A stretch of 64,000 nucleotides of DNA from Paraburkholderia graminis C4D1M (GTDB taxonomy: Bacteria; Pseudomonadota; Gammaproteobacteria; Burkholderiales; Burkholderiaceae): positions 90,974 through 154,973 of the forward strand of contig NZ_ABLD01000017.1 of assembly GCF_000172415.1 (NCBI RefSeq). Reading direction: 5' to 3'. Within the stretch, counting starts at the first letter, position 1, and each line of letters begins with the position of its first letter. Under the pieces are notes generated by a model. It ran no database searches, was not told the DNA's origin, and was given only the letters and a program-made list of their open reading frames with translations. The translations under genes and the position numbers were made by a program. This document shows positions 46,410 to 57,822 of this stretch, piece after piece.

Positions 46410-47747
46410 ATGAAACCCGTTATTGCCCTCGTCGGGCGCCCCAATGTGGGGAAATCCACGCTGTTCAACCGCCTCACGCGTTCGCGTGACGCGCTCGTCG
46501 CCGACTTGCCCGGCCTCACCCGCGATCGCCACTACGGCGAAGGGCGCACTGGTGAGCGGCCGTATCTCGTCGTCGACACGGGCGGTTTCGAGCCGGTCGC
46601 GAAAGACGGCATCCTGCACGAGATGGCGCGCCAGACGCGCCAGGCGGTGGAGGAGTCGGACATCGTCGTGTTTATCGTCGACGGCCGCAATGGTCTCGCG
46701 CCGCAAGACAAGTCGATTGCCGACTATCTGCGCAAGACGGGCCGGCCGATCTTCCTCGTCGTCAACAAGGCCGAGGGGATGAAGTACAGCACCGTTGCCG
46801 CCGACTTCTACGAACTCGGCCTCGGCGATCCGCGCGCGATCTCGGCCGCGCACGGCGACGGCGTCACTGAAATGATCAACGAGGCGCTCGGCGTCGCGTA
46901 CGCGGGCCAGCCCGAAGAGAGCGACGAGGACAAGGAAGCGCGCGGCGTGAAGATCGCGATCGTCGGCCGTCCGAACGTGGGCAAGTCGACGCTGATCAAT
47001 GCGCTGGTGGGCGAAGAGCGCGTGATCGCATTCGACATGCCCGGCACCACGCGCGATTCGATCTACGTCGACTTCGAGCGTCAGGGCAAGCCGTACACGC
47101 TGATCGACACGGCAGGTTTGCGCCGCCGCGGCAAGGTGTTCGAAGCGATCGAAAAGTTTTCGGTGGTCAAAACGCTGCAGTCGATTTCGGACGCCAACGT
47201 CGTCATTCTGCTGCTCGACGCGCGCCAGGATATTTCGGAACAGGACGCGCACATTGCCGGCTTCGTGGTCGAGCAGGGCCGCGCGCTGGTGGTCGGCGTG
47301 AACAAATGGGACGGGCTCGATTCGCATGTGCGCGAGCGCACGAAAGCCGATCTGGAACGCAAACTAAAATTCCTCGACTTCGCCAAATTCCATTTCATTT
47401 CCGCTGCGGAAAAAACGGGAATCGGTCCGCTCATGCGCTCGGTTGACGACGCCTACGCCGCGGCAATGTCGAAGCTGCCCACACCGAAGCTCACGCGCGC
47501 GCTGATCGAGGCGGTCGAGTTCCAGCAGCCGCGCCGACGCGGTCCGGTGCGGCCGAAATTGCGTTACGCGCACCAGGGTGGACAGAATCCGCCGATCATC
47601 GTGATTCACGGCAACGCGCTCGACGCGATCACCGAAACGTACAAACGCTACCTTGAAAACCGCTTCCGGGAAACTTTCAAGCTGACCGGGACTCCATTGC
47701 GAATAGAGTTCAGATCGTCGACGAACCCTTACGCGGACAAAGGCTGA
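46410..47747 (+). CDS. der: Ribosome biogenesis GTPase Der (EngA)
   Basis: Der is a double GTPase needed for 50S ribosome assembly. Two G domains are visible: GRPNVGKST at residues 9-17 with NKAEG, and GRPNVGKST beginning at 186 with NKWDG. The C-terminal KH-like domain follows (PIIVIHGNALDAITETYKRY). The length of 445 is normal. ATG 46410 gives MKPVIALVGRPNVGKSTLF. It precedes hfq, as in many betaproteobacteria. Confidence 0.97.
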   Translation: MKPVIALVGRPNVGKSTLFNRLTRSRDALVADLPGLTRDRHYGEGRTGERPYLVVDTGGFEPVAKDGILHEMARQTRQAVEESDIVVFIVDGRNGLAPQDKSIADYLRKTGRPIFLVVNKAEGMKYSTVAADFYELGLGDPRAISAAHGDGVTEMINEALGVAYAGQPEESDEDKEARGVKIAIVGRPNVGKSTLINALVGEERVIAFDMPGTTRDSIYVDFERQGKPYTLIDTAGLRRRGKVFEAIEKFSVVKTLQSISDANVVILLLDARQDISEQDAHIAGFVVEQGRALVVGVNKWDGLDSHVRERTKADLERKLKFLDFAKFHFISAAEKTGIGPLMRSVDDAYAAAMSKLPTPKLTRALIEAVEFQQPRRRGPVRPKLRYAHQGGQNPPIIVIHGNALDAITETYKRYLENRFRETFKLTGTPLRIEFRSSTNPYADKG

Positions 47748-47889
47748 AACCCGCGTGTGCGTTGGGTTTGGCCGCTTCGGCAGGGGCCCCGCGCGAAAAC
47801 GAAAATCGGCTATAGTGTAGCGGTTGACGGCAGATACCTTTTCTTCTGTCGTCAATTCAGTCAACCTGCAAAAAAATACGGAGTTTGCT

Positions 47890-48126
47890 ATGAGCAACAA
47901 AGGGCAATTGTTACAAGACCCGTTTTTGAACGCACTGCGTAAAGAGCATGTGCCGGTGTCGATCTACCTGGTCAACGGCATCAAGCTTCAAGGGAACATC
48001 GAATCGTTCGACCAGTACGTCGTGTTGCTCAGGAATACGGTCACCCAGATGGTCTACAAGCACGCAATCTCGACTGTCGTGCCAGCCCGTCCGGTGAATT
48101 TCCACCCGGATTCCGAACAGTCCTAA
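47890..48126 (+). CDS. hfq: RNA chaperone Hfq
   Basis: Hfq is the hexameric Sm-like RNA chaperone used by small regulatory RNAs. The 78-residue protein starts MSNKGQLLQDPFLNALRKEH. It contains Sm1 (VSIYLVNGIKLQGNIESFDQ) and the Sm2 motif VYKHAISTVVP. ATG 47890 has CGGAG upstream. A TATAGT (47,811-47,816) about 75 bases ahead could be a -10 element. It precedes hflX with 31 bases between stop and first possible start. Confidence 0.98.
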   Translation: MSNKGQLLQDPFLNALRKEHVPVSIYLVNGIKLQGNIESFDQYVVLLRNTVTQMVYKHAISTVVPARPVNFHPDSEQS

Positions 48127-48156
48127 CCCCCGTCGCGGCCGGCATAGCGTCGCCCG

Positions 48157-49371
48157 TTGGCGATTACTTCCGGCCGCCTCATTTTGATACCCTCCAATTT
48201 GATCAATGCAGCGCTTGTCGGCATCGACTTCGGTAAGATCGATTTCGAAGCCAGTCTCGAAGAACTCAGCCTGCTCGCGCAAAGCGCGGGCGCGAATCCT
48301 CTAGTCACCCTCACCGGGCGCCGGGCGAGTCCCGACGCGAAGATGTTCGTCGGCAGCGGCAAGGCCGAAGAACTGCGTCTTGCGTGTGAGGCCAACGACA
48401 TCGAACTCGTCATCTTCAATCACGCTCTTGCGCCTGCCCAGCAGCGCAATCTGGAGCAAGCGCTTAATCGGCGCGTGATCGATCGCACGAGTCTCATCCT
48501 CGATATTTTTGCGCAGCGCGCCCGCAGCCACGAAGGCAAGCTGCAGGTGGAACTCGCGCAATTGCAGTATCTGTCCACGCGGCTGATCCGCGCATGGACC
48601 CACCTCGAGCGGCAAAAAGGCGGTATCGGCTTGCGCGGGCCTGGTGAGACGCAGCTCGAGACCGACCGCCGGCTGATCGGCGAGCGCATCAAGGCGCTCA
48701 AGTCGCGGCTCGAAAAATTGCGCCGCCAGCATGGCACGCAGCGCCGCCAGCGCTCGCGCAATCAGACCATGTCGGTGTCGCTCGTCGGCTACACGAACGC
48801 GGGCAAGTCCACGCTCTTCAATGCGCTGACGAAGGCGCAGGCGTACGCGGCCGATCAGCTTTTCGCCACGCTCGACACGACTTCGCGCCGTGTTTATCTC
48901 GGCGACGAAGCGGGGCAGGTGGTGGTGTCCGATACGGTCGGCTTCATCCGCGAACTGCCTCACCAACTCGTCGCGGCGTTTCGCGCCACGCTCGAGGAAA
49001 CGATCCACGCGGATCTGCTGCTGCATGTCGTGGATGCTTCCAGCGCCGTGCGTCTCGATCAGATCGATCAGGTGAACGAGGTGTTGCACGCAATCGGTGC
49101 GGACACCATCCGGCAGGTGCTCGTGTTCAACAAGATCGACGCGGTGCCCGAATTGGCGGCCCGCGGCGAGGCGGTCGAGCGAGACGAGTATGGTAATATT
49201 TCGCGCGTCTTTTTGAGCGCGCGCACGGGGCAAGGGCTGGACACATTGCGCGCTGCCATCGCTGAGATCGCTACTGCCGAACCTCTTCCCGACACGCTGC
49301 TGGACTCGTCGGAAGAAGACCGGTCGGCAGCACCACGCGAGCACCGCAAGGTTCCAGAACTCGGGCACTGA
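48157..49371 (+). CDS. hflX: Ribosome-associated GTPase HflX
   Basis: HflX is a GTPase that splits stalled ribosomes under stress. The N-terminal glycine-rich nucleotide-binding domain has RRASPDAKMFVGSGKAEEL. The central part has RGPGETQLETDRR, and the G domain shows GYTNAGKSTLFNAL, DTVGFIRELP and NKIDAV. The start is uncertain. TTG 48157 gives 404 residues; TTG 48184 (LIPSNLINAALVGIDFG) matches the family region more closely but lacks a clear ribosome binding site. It sits between hfq and hflK, the standard order. Confidence 0.95.
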   Translation: MAITSGRLILIPSNLINAALVGIDFGKIDFEASLEELSLLAQSAGANPLVTLTGRRASPDAKMFVGSGKAEELRLACEANDIELVIFNHALAPAQQRNLEQALNRRVIDRTSLILDIFAQRARSHEGKLQVELAQLQYLSTRLIRAWTHLERQKGGIGLRGPGETQLETDRRLIGERIKALKSRLEKLRRQHGTQRRQRSRNQTMSVSLVGYTNAGKSTLFNALTKAQAYAADQLFATLDTTSRRVYLGDEAGQVVVSDTVGFIRELPHQLVAAFRATLEETIHADLLLHVVDASSAVRLDQIDQVNEVLHAIGADTIRQVLVFNKIDAVPELAARGEAVERDEYGNISRVFLSARTGQGLDTLRAAIAEIATAEPLPDTLLDSSEEDRSAAPREHRKVPELGH

Positions 49372-49420
49372 CCCGTTCCAATTGCACTGACCCGCTGTCT
49401 ACTCTGGTGAACGAACACAG

Positions 49421-50833
49421 GTGAACGATTACAACGAGCGGAGTATCTGGCTGCGCATGCGCGCCATGCTTTCACTGAACGATCCGCGCTGGGGCCGTGG
49501 CGATGGCAATGGCGAGCGCCAGCGGCCCGTCGAGCCCAAGCGGCCGCAGGCCAAGGAAGGTGAAGGCCCGCCCGATCTCGACGAGATGTGGCGGGATTTC
49601 AACCGTCGTTTGAGCCGGATGTTCGGCCGCAAGGGCGGCGGTGCCGGCGGCGGCCGTCCGGACAACGGTCGTGGCGCGCGCATCGGCGTCGGCATCGTGA
49701 TCGGCGTGCTGATCGCCATTTATCTCGGCAGCGGCGTGTTCGTGGTGCAGGACGGCCAGGCCGGCGTGGTGATGCAGTTCGGCAAATATCGCTACACGGC
49801 CGCGCACGGTGTGCACTGGCGTTTGCCGTATCCGTTCGAAACGCACGAGCTCGTCAATATCGGCCAGGTTCGCCAGGTGGAGATCGGCCGCAACAACGTC
49901 GTGCGTCTTGCGAACGTGAAGGATGCGTCCATGCTGACGCACGACGCGGACATCGTCGACCTGCGTTTTGCCGTGCAGTACCAGATCCGCAAGCCGACCG
50001 ATTATCTGTTCCGCAGCGTCGATCCCGATCAGAGCGTGATGCAGGCCGCGCAGGCCGCGGTGCGCGGCATCGTCGGCGCGCGCAGCACACAAGACATTCT
50101 TGGTCAGGATCGCGAAGCAATTCGCCAGCAATTGATCGCGGCAATCCAGAAATCGCTCGATCAATACCAATCCGGTCTCGCTGTTACCGGCGTGACAATC
50201 CAGGCGGTGCAGGCGCCTGACCAGGTACAGGCCGCGTTCGACGACGCCGCGCGCGTGCGTCAGGAAAACGAGCGTGCGAAGCGCGACGCGCAAGCCTATG
50301 CAGCCGAGCTTCTTCCGCGCGCACAAGCGGACGTGGCGCGCCAGATCGACGACGCGAAGAAGTACAGCGACAAGACGGTGGCGCAAGCGCAAGGCGACGC
50401 GGACCGCTTCAAGGAAGTCTATGCGCAGTACTCGAAGGCGCCCGCTGTGATTCGCCAGCGCATGTATCTGGAAACCATGCAGCAGATCTATTCGAATACG
50501 ACCAAGGTGTTTGTGGACAACAAGAGCGGCAACAACGTGCTGTATCTGCCGCTCGACAAGCTCGTCGAGCAGAACCGTCAGCGTGTGGCAGACGCCGCGG
50601 CAGCCGCGGCTGCATCCGGCGCCGCAGCGGCGGGTGCGTCGCAGCCGGCGAATTCGTCGGGTGCTGTGGCGGCGCAGGCTAATGCCGCATCGGCTGCCGC
50701 CGCATCGACGGCCGCTTCCGGGTCCGCATCCGCAGCAGCCGCCACGCCTGCAAGCCGCGCGGCGGCGAGCAGCGACGCGCTACGTTCGCGCGAGTCCTTC
50801 CGCAGCCGTATGCGCGAAGACGACGTTCAATAA
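49421..50833 (+). CDS. hflK: FtsH protease modulator HflK
   Basis: HflK with HflC forms a membrane assembly around the FtsH protease and modulates it. The 470-residue protein starts at GTG 49421 (MNDYNERSIWLRMRAMLSLNDP). It has a Gly/Arg-rich cytosolic start, one membrane segment (RIGVGIVIGVLIAIYLGSGV), the SPFH domain in the periplasm and a long coiled coil (AFDDAARVRQENERAKRDAQ). It ends in an Ala/Ser-rich tail of about 80 residues (AAAAAAASGAAAAGASQPAN). hflC follows after 12 bases. Confidence 0.95.
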   Translation: MNDYNERSIWLRMRAMLSLNDPRWGRGDGNGERQRPVEPKRPQAKEGEGPPDLDEMWRDFNRRLSRMFGRKGGGAGGGRPDNGRGARIGVGIVIGVLIAIYLGSGVFVVQDGQAGVVMQFGKYRYTAAHGVHWRLPYPFETHELVNIGQVRQVEIGRNNVVRLANVKDASMLTHDADIVDLRFAVQYQIRKPTDYLFRSVDPDQSVMQAAQAAVRGIVGARSTQDILGQDREAIRQQLIAAIQKSLDQYQSGLAVTGVTIQAVQAPDQVQAAFDDAARVRQENERAKRDAQAYAAELLPRAQADVARQIDDAKKYSDKTVAQAQGDADRFKEVYAQYSKAPAVIRQRMYLETMQQIYSNTTKVFVDNKSGNNVLYLPLDKLVEQNRQRVADAAAAAAASGAAAAGASQPANSSGAVAAQANAASAAAASTAASGSASAAAATPASRAAASSDALRSRESFRSRMREDDVQ

Positions 50834-50845
50834 GGAGCGCAGAAC

Positions 50846-51748
50846 ATGAACAAGATCATTGCGCTCGTCATCGCGGTTGTCATCGTGCTGTTCGCCGCTT
50901 CGTCGATGGTGGTCGTTGTCGACCAGCGTCATATGGCGGTGTTGTCGTCGCGCGGCGACGCGGCGCCGGCGTTGCTCGGGCCCGGACTGCACGTGAAGCT
51001 GCCGCCGCCGTTGCAAACGGTGACGCTCGTCGATAGCCGCATCCAGTCGCTCGACGCGCCGGACGAAGACCGCTACGTAACCGCCGACAAGAACGATTTG
51101 CTCGCGAACCCGGTCGTCAAATATCGCGTGACCGATCCGCTGAAGCTGCTCGCCGAAACGAAGGGCGACGTGCAAAGCCTGCCCGAGCGTCTCGCGCTCG
51201 TCGCGCGCGGCGCGCTCGGCGACGCATTCGGCAAGTACACACTGTCCGATGCGCTCGCCAAACAGCAGACACTCGCCGACGAAGCGCGCGGCGCGATGGA
51301 CAAGACGGCGGCATCGCTCGGTGTGTCGGTGGTGGACGTGCAGTTGACGCGGGTCGATTTCCCGGCCGCCATGGCCGACTCGGTCTACAAGCGGATGATC
51401 GCCGAGCGCCAGCAGATCGCGGCCGACGAGCGCGCGAAGGGCGCCGCCGAAGCCGACAAGATCAAGGCCGACGCCGTCGCGCAGCAGCAGGCCATTCTGG
51501 CTAACGGCTACGGCCAGGCGCAGACCATCAAGGGCGAGGGCGATGCGAAAGCCGCCGAGATCGCCGCGCAGGCGTACGGCAGCGACCCGGAGTTCTATCA
51601 GTTCTATCAAAGCATGCAGGCGTACCGGAACACCTTCAAGCCTGGCGACGTGATCGTGGTCGACCCGAGCAGCGAGTTTTTCCGCTTCATGCGTAGTCCG
51701 ACCGGCGGCGCAGCCCCGGACGCTTCCGCGGCCTCGCGCAAACACTAA
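50846..51748 (+). CDS. hflC: FtsH protease modulator HflC
   Basis: HflC is the partner of HflK. The 300-residue SPFH protein has an N-terminal membrane segment (MNKIIALVIAVVIVLFAASS) and the DQRHMAVLSSRGD start of the SPFH domain. A coiled-coil region follows (MIAERQQIAADERAKGAAEA), then FKPGDVIVVDPSSEFFRFM near the end. AAGGAG precedes ATG 50846, which is co-transcribed with hflK. Confidence 0.97.
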   Translation: MNKIIALVIAVVIVLFAASSMVVVVDQRHMAVLSSRGDAAPALLGPGLHVKLPPPLQTVTLVDSRIQSLDAPDEDRYVTADKNDLLANPVVKYRVTDPLKLLAETKGDVQSLPERLALVARGALGDAFGKYTLSDALAKQQTLADEARGAMDKTAASLGVSVVDVQLTRVDFPAAMADSVYKRMIAERQQIAADERAKGAAEADKIKADAVAQQQAILANGYGQAQTIKGEGDAKAAEIAAQAYGSDPEFYQFYQSMQAYRNTFKPGDVIVVDPSSEFFRFMRSPTGGAAPDASAASRKH

Positions 51749-51793
51749 TAACCCGGAACGCCGCGGCATTCGCATCGCGGCCCCTTCTTTCGC

Positions 51794-51985
51794 ATGGATA
51801 TAGTCGGCTCGTTACTGCTCGCGATCGCGTTGATGCTGGTTATCGAGGGGATGTTCCCATTCGTTTTTCCGAGCGCGTGGCGCGACACGTTCCGTAGAAT
51901 AGCGGAACGGCCCACGCATCAGATCCGTATCGGCGGCCTGATCGTCATGCTGCTGGGACTGATTCTGCTGTTTTTCGTGACTTGA
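51794..51985 (+). CDS. DUF2065 small membrane protein
   Basis: A 63-residue protein with two hydrophobic segments (GSLLLAIALMLVIEGMFPFV and IGGLIVMLLGLILLFFV) separated by a conserved RRIAERPTHQIR loop. It is the DUF2065 (YjeT) family. The gene lies between hflC and hisZ, as yjeT does next to hflC in E. coli. The function is unknown; an association with the HflKC complex is a guess from context only. Confidence 0.93.
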   Translation: MDIVGSLLLAIALMLVIEGMFPFVFPSAWRDTFRRIAERPTHQIRIGGLIVMLLGLILLFFVT

Positions 51986-52222
51986 GGCGGAGCGTGGGGC
52001 GACGCGCGATGCGCGATGCCTCAGCGTGAACAAGCCCGCGATGTTTCCGCATCGACCGCCGCGTGTTTCGACAGGCGCTCTTCCTGCGTAGCGACTGCAT
52101 GAGCCGTACGCTTCCGCCGCCGTCTGCCGAAGCCGCCGCAATCGAGCCCGAGTCCGAGCCCGCCATTCACACTTACTACCGGCGCATTGTGCCGCCGTGT
52201 TCAACGTCGTAGGACTGTATCG

Positions 52223-53374
52223 ATGTCGACCTGGTTACTTCCCGAGAACATTGCCGACGTGCTGCCGTCGGAGGCCCGCAAGATCGAAGAATTGCGGCGT
52301 CGTCTGCTGGACCGTTTTCGCTCGTACGGCTACGAGATGGTCATGCCGCCGCTGCTCGAATACATCGAGTCGCTATTGACGGGCGGCGGGCACGATCTGA
52401 ACCTGCGCACCTTCAAGCTGGTCGATCAGTTGTCCGGACGCACGCTCGGCCTGCGCGCCGACATCACGCCGCAGGTCGCGCGTATCGACGCGCATCTGCT
52501 GAACCGTCAGGGCGTCACGCGTCTTTGCTACGCCGGGAATGTCGCGCATACGCGGCCGCGCGGTCTGCACGCGACGCGCGAGCAGATTCAGATCGGCGCT
52601 GAAATTTACGGTCATGCGGGCCTCGAGGCCGACCTTGAAATCCAGCAACTGATGCTCGATGCGCTGCATCTCGCGGGCCTGGGCAAAGTGCGCCTCGACC
52701 TGTGTCACGCGGGCGTGCTCGCGGCGTTGATCGAAGCGGAGCCGGCCGCCGCCGAACTCGGCCAATCGCTCTACGACGCGCTGGCGGGCAAGGACGTGCC
52801 GCGGCTCGTCGAATTGACCGCGAATCTTTCGGCCGTCACGCGCGATGCATTGCGCGCGCTGCCTGCGCTTTACGGCGACGCGTCGGTGCTCGAAGAAGCG
52901 CGCGCGCGTTTGCCGAATGCGCCGGCCATCGCACGCGCGCTCGACGACCTCGCATTCCTCGCAAGCCAGGTCGAAGGCGCCGAAGTGATGATCGACCTCG
53001 CGGATTTGCGCGGCTACGCGTATCACAGCGGCGTGATGTTCTCGGCGTATGTCGACGGCGTGCCGAACGCGGTTGCGCGCGGCGGCCGTTACGACCACGT
53101 CGGCCAGGCGTATGGCCGGGCGCGCGCGGCGACAGGCTTCTCGCTCGATCTTCGCGAAGTCGCGCGCATTTCGCCCGTCGAAGCGCGCAGCAGCGCGATT
53201 CTCGCGCCCTGGCAACACGACGACGCGCTGCGCGTGAGCGTGGCCGCGTTGCGCGACGCCGGTGAAGTGGTGATCCAGGCGCTGCCCGGTCACGAACACG
53301 ATCTCGACGAATTCGCGTTCGACCGCGTGTTGGTCGAGCGCAACGGCGCATGGACCGTCGAACCGCGCTCGTGA
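52223..53374 (+). CDS. hisZ: ATP phosphoribosyltransferase regulatory subunit HisZ
   Basis: HisZ is a HisRS-like protein without synthetase activity that forms a complex with short-form HisG, the first enzyme of histidine synthesis. The 383-residue protein starts MSTWLLPENIADVLPSEARK. It has class II synthetase motifs such as LRADITPQVARIDAHLLN and ARGGRYDHVGQAYGRAR. I chose ATG 52223; the extension from 52187 is not family-like. It is located between DUF2065 and purA, away from hisG, as in other betaproteobacteria. Confidence 0.96.
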   Translation: MSTWLLPENIADVLPSEARKIEELRRRLLDRFRSYGYEMVMPPLLEYIESLLTGGGHDLNLRTFKLVDQLSGRTLGLRADITPQVARIDAHLLNRQGVTRLCYAGNVAHTRPRGLHATREQIQIGAEIYGHAGLEADLEIQQLMLDALHLAGLGKVRLDLCHAGVLAALIEAEPAAAELGQSLYDALAGKDVPRLVELTANLSAVTRDALRALPALYGDASVLEEARARLPNAPAIARALDDLAFLASQVEGAEVMIDLADLRGYAYHSGVMFSAYVDGVPNAVARGGRYDHVGQAYGRARAATGFSLDLREVARISPVEARSSAILAPWQHDDALRVSVAALRDAGEVVIQALPGHEHDLDEFAFDRVLVERNGAWTVEPRS

Positions 53375-53618
53375 GCGCGTTGTAATAGCGTCGCTCACGG
53401 TTTTTTCGCGGACACATCGAGGCGCGCAGCAGTTGTTCCGCATGCGTCGCCGGACATCGCGCGGCTATTGGCTACCCTCGGCCAACATCGGCCACCACCG
53501 GCCGCGCTTCTTTCACGATACCCACCATAACGTGCATACCGTTGAGCGGAAACGGAAAAATTCCGGAAGCGTCCGCGAACATAGGTAAAATACGTTTTTA
53601 ACCAGCTTACGAAACAAC

Positions 53619-54965
<1,347 letters not shown>

Positions 54966-54968
54966 GCG

Positions 54969-55559
54969 ATGGTGCAAGGTGTCCCCATGATTGCGATGAA
55001 AGATCCGCGCAACGACGATAAAAACCTGTGGGTCGGCTGGGACGAGTATCACCGGCTGATCGAATTGCTGGCGCTCGCCGTGCATGAATCGGGCTGGAAG
55101 TTCGACAAGATTCTGTGCCTCGCGCGCGGCGGTTTGCGCGTGGGCGACCAGCTTTCGCGCATCTACGATCTGCCGCTGGCTATTCTCGCAACGAGTTCGT
55201 ATCGCGAAGCGGCCGGCACGGAGCAGGGCGAACTCGACATCGCGCAATACATCACGATGACGCGCGGTGAACTGCACGGCAACGTGCTGCTCGTCGACGA
55301 CCTCGTCGATTCCGGCGTGACGCTCGCACGCGTTCAGCAGCATCTGAAGGAACGCTATCCGGCCATCACGGCGGTGCGTTCGGCGGTGCTCTGGTACAAG
55401 GGCTGCTCGAAAGTGAAGCCCGACTATCATGTGCAGTACTTGCCGACCAATCCGTGGATTCATCAACCGTTCGAGGAGTGGGATACGGTTCGCCCGCATA
55501 ACCTCGGCGCGTGGATCAAGCGCGGCATGGCGCAAGCGCAGGAGTCCTCGGAAAATTGA
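54969..55559 (+). CDS. Phosphoribosyltransferase family protein
   Basis: A 196-residue type I phosphoribosyltransferase. The PRPP-binding motif is VLLVDDLVDSGVTL (about residues 100-115). The N-terminal part, KNLWVGWDEYHRLIELL and KILCLARGGLRVGDQL, is like hypoxanthine/xanthine-type enzymes. The substrate is not certain. ATG 54969 starts four bases after purA; ATG 54987 and 54996 are also possible. Co-transcription with purA suggests purine salvage or a related role, by inference. A strong terminator follows. Confidence 0.9.
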   Translation: MVQGVPMIAMKDPRNDDKNLWVGWDEYHRLIELLALAVHESGWKFDKILCLARGGLRVGDQLSRIYDLPLAILATSSYREAAGTEQGELDIAQYITMTRGELHGNVLLVDDLVDSGVTLARVQQHLKERYPAITAVRSAVLWYKGCSKVKPDYHVQYLPTNPWIHQPFEEWDTVRPHNLGAWIKRGMAQAQESSEN

Positions 55560-55580
55560 TGCCTCAAAAGCGCATCGTAG

Positions 55581-55607
55581 CGGAGCCCCATAGGGCTCCG
55601 TTTTTTT
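55581..55607 (+). terminator. Intrinsic terminator after the purA-phosphoribosyltransferase pair
   Basis: CGGAGCCC and GGGCTCCG form a perfect eight-base stem with a CATA loop followed by seven T residues. Confidence 0.95.
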
Positions 55608-55805
55608 ATGCGCGGGCAACGGCACGCGGCGCTTCGCCCGCGCGCAGTGACATTCGCCGCACGAGACGTTACGCAGCAGACGCGCACATATCGCAGTGCT
55701 ACACTGCGCGACCATCCACGTGGTGTATCCACAATAAGCTGGGCGTCTCAGCAGCGTTTAGAATAGCGGTCGCTTTTTCCGCCCAGAAACGATTTCCTCG
55801 CGTTT

Positions 55806-57682
55806 ATGACAGATAACATCACGTTGCAACAAACAGCCATACTCGTCGCGCTCGCGCATCGCGTGTGTCGCGAATCGCACGAGCCCGCCTGTACGCGCTC
55901 AAAGAGCGTTCAGCCCGTCGCATGGCATTCCGCTGACCGATCAATCCATCTGGGCGTGATCTCGCTGCTGTTCTGGGCCATCGTGATCGTCGTCGGCATC
56001 AAGTACGTGCTGTTCGTGATGCGCGCGGACAACAACGGCGAAGGGCGGCGTGCTCGCGCTCATGGCGCTGGCGCTGCGTTCGCTGGATGAAAAATCGAAA
56101 ATGGCCGGCCTGCTGATGATGCTCGGCATTTTTCGGCGCCTGCATGTTTTACGGCGACGCGGTGATTACGCCCGCCATTTCGGTGATTTCCGCCGTCGAA
56201 GGTCTCGAGATCGCGGCGCCTCATCTGTCTCATCTCGTGTTGCCGCTCACCATCGTGATTCTGATCCTGCTGTTCTGGATCCAGCGGCACGGCACGGCCA
56301 CCGTCGGCCGTCTGTTCGGTCCGATCATGGTCGTGTGGTTCGTCGTGCTCGCCGTGCTCGGGCTCTGGCATATCGTGCAATCGCCGACTGTGATCCGCGC
56401 GCTGAACCCGTATTACGCGTACTCCTTCATGGCCGCGCACGTGTTGCAAGCGTATGTCGTGCTGGGTTCGGTCGTGCTCGTGCTGACGGGCGCCGAGGCG
56501 CTCTACGCGGATATGGGCCACTTCGGCGCGAAGCCGATCCGCATGGGCTGGTACGTGCTGGTCATGCCTTCGCTGGTGCTGAACTACTTCGGCCAGGGCG
56601 CGCTGCTGATGCACGACGCCAAGGCGATCGAGAATCCGTTCTTCCTGCTCGCGCCGCAGTGGGCGTTGCTGCCGCTCGTCGTGCTGTCGACGGTGGCGAC
56701 GGTGATCGCGTCGCAGGCGGTGATCTCGGGCGCGTATTCGTTGACGAGCCAGGCGATCCAGCTCGGCTACGTGCCGCGCATGAAGATCCTGCATACGTCA
56801 GAGCTTGCTATCGGCCAGATTTATGTGCCGGTCGTGAACTGGATGCTGCTCTTCATCATTCTGTGCATCGTGATCGCGTTCAAGAGTTCCGATAACCTCG
56901 CGGCCGCGTACGGCATCGCGGTGACGGCGACAATGGTCATCACCACGATCCTCGCATGTGTCGTGATGGTGAAGGTGTGGAACTGGAACAAGTTCCTGGT
57001 TGGACTGATCATCGCCGTGTTCATCACGATCGACCTAGGATTTTTCGGCGCGAATCTGCTGAAAGTGGAAGAGGGCGGCTGGCTGCCGCTCGGCATTGGC
57101 GCGTTGCTGTTCTTCCTGCTGATGACGTGGTTCAAGGGCCGAATGATCGTCAAGGAACGCACGGCCGCCGACGGTATTCCGCTGATGCCGTTCCTGCAAG
57201 GGCTGCTCGCGCATCCGCCGCACCGCGTGTCGGGTACGGCGATCTACCTGACCGGCAGCGATACGCTCGTGCCCGTCAGCCTGCTGCACAATCTGAAGCA
57301 CAACAAGGTGCTGCATGAGCGCACCATCTTCCTGACCTTCATCACGCGCGACATTCCGTATGTGAACGACGCGGAGCGCGTGACGGTGAGGAACATCGAC
57401 GGCGGTTTGTATCTCGTGAAGGCCGCGTACGGCTTTAATGAAACGCCGGACGTGAAGGCCGTGCTCATGGAAATCGGCCGCACACACGACATGACGTTCG
57501 AGTTGATGGACACGTCGTTCTTCCTCGCTCGCGAAACGGTCGTGCCCACGCAATTGCCCGGCATGTCGGTGTGGCGTGAACGTGTGTTCGCGTGGATGCA
57601 TCAGAACGCCGCGAAGCCGACCGACTTCTTTAGTATTCCCGCGAATCGTGTGGTGGAGTTGGGAACGAAGATCGAGATTTGA
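55806..57682 (+). CDS. kup: Potassium transporter Kup, 5' part disrupted by several indels
   Basis: Kup is a proton-coupled potassium uptake protein with about 12 membrane segments. The gene starts MTDNITLQQTAILVALA, but the next 31 codons do not read as Kup. The bases from 55,856 to 55,950 match GVVFGDIGTSPLYALKEAF only if several single-base gaps and one insertion are allowed; the frame is restored at LGVISLLFWAIVIVVG. An extra G near 56,042-56,045 shifts the frame again before VLALMALALRSLDEKS. An extra T at 56,129-56,133 shifts it back before GACMFYGDAVITPA. The remaining 510 codons are intact to KIEI. Dense indels beside an intact body suggest poor base calls rather than decay. Confidence 0.9.
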
Positions 57683-57716
57683 CGGACGGGCGGAGTAGCC
57701 CGCAGTAGCCTTAACG

Positions 57717-57745
57717 AAAAAACCCACGCATTGCGTGGGTTTTTT
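57717..57745. terminator. Bidirectional terminator between kup and tex
   Basis: An A-rich left arm ending ACCCACGC pairs with GCGTGGGT and a T run around an ATT loop. It serves the converging kup and tex genes. Confidence 0.95.
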
Positions 57746-57822
57746 GTTGGCAGCCGCGTGAGAAACGGCGTGCATTCAGCGGCGCAGCATAAGCACTTCG
57801 CACACCGAACGCACAGAGGCGC

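Noticed and set aside
55806..56140. Programmed frameshifting in kup
   Set aside because: There is no slippery heptamer or stimulatory structure, and several unrelated indels would be needed in about 280 bases.
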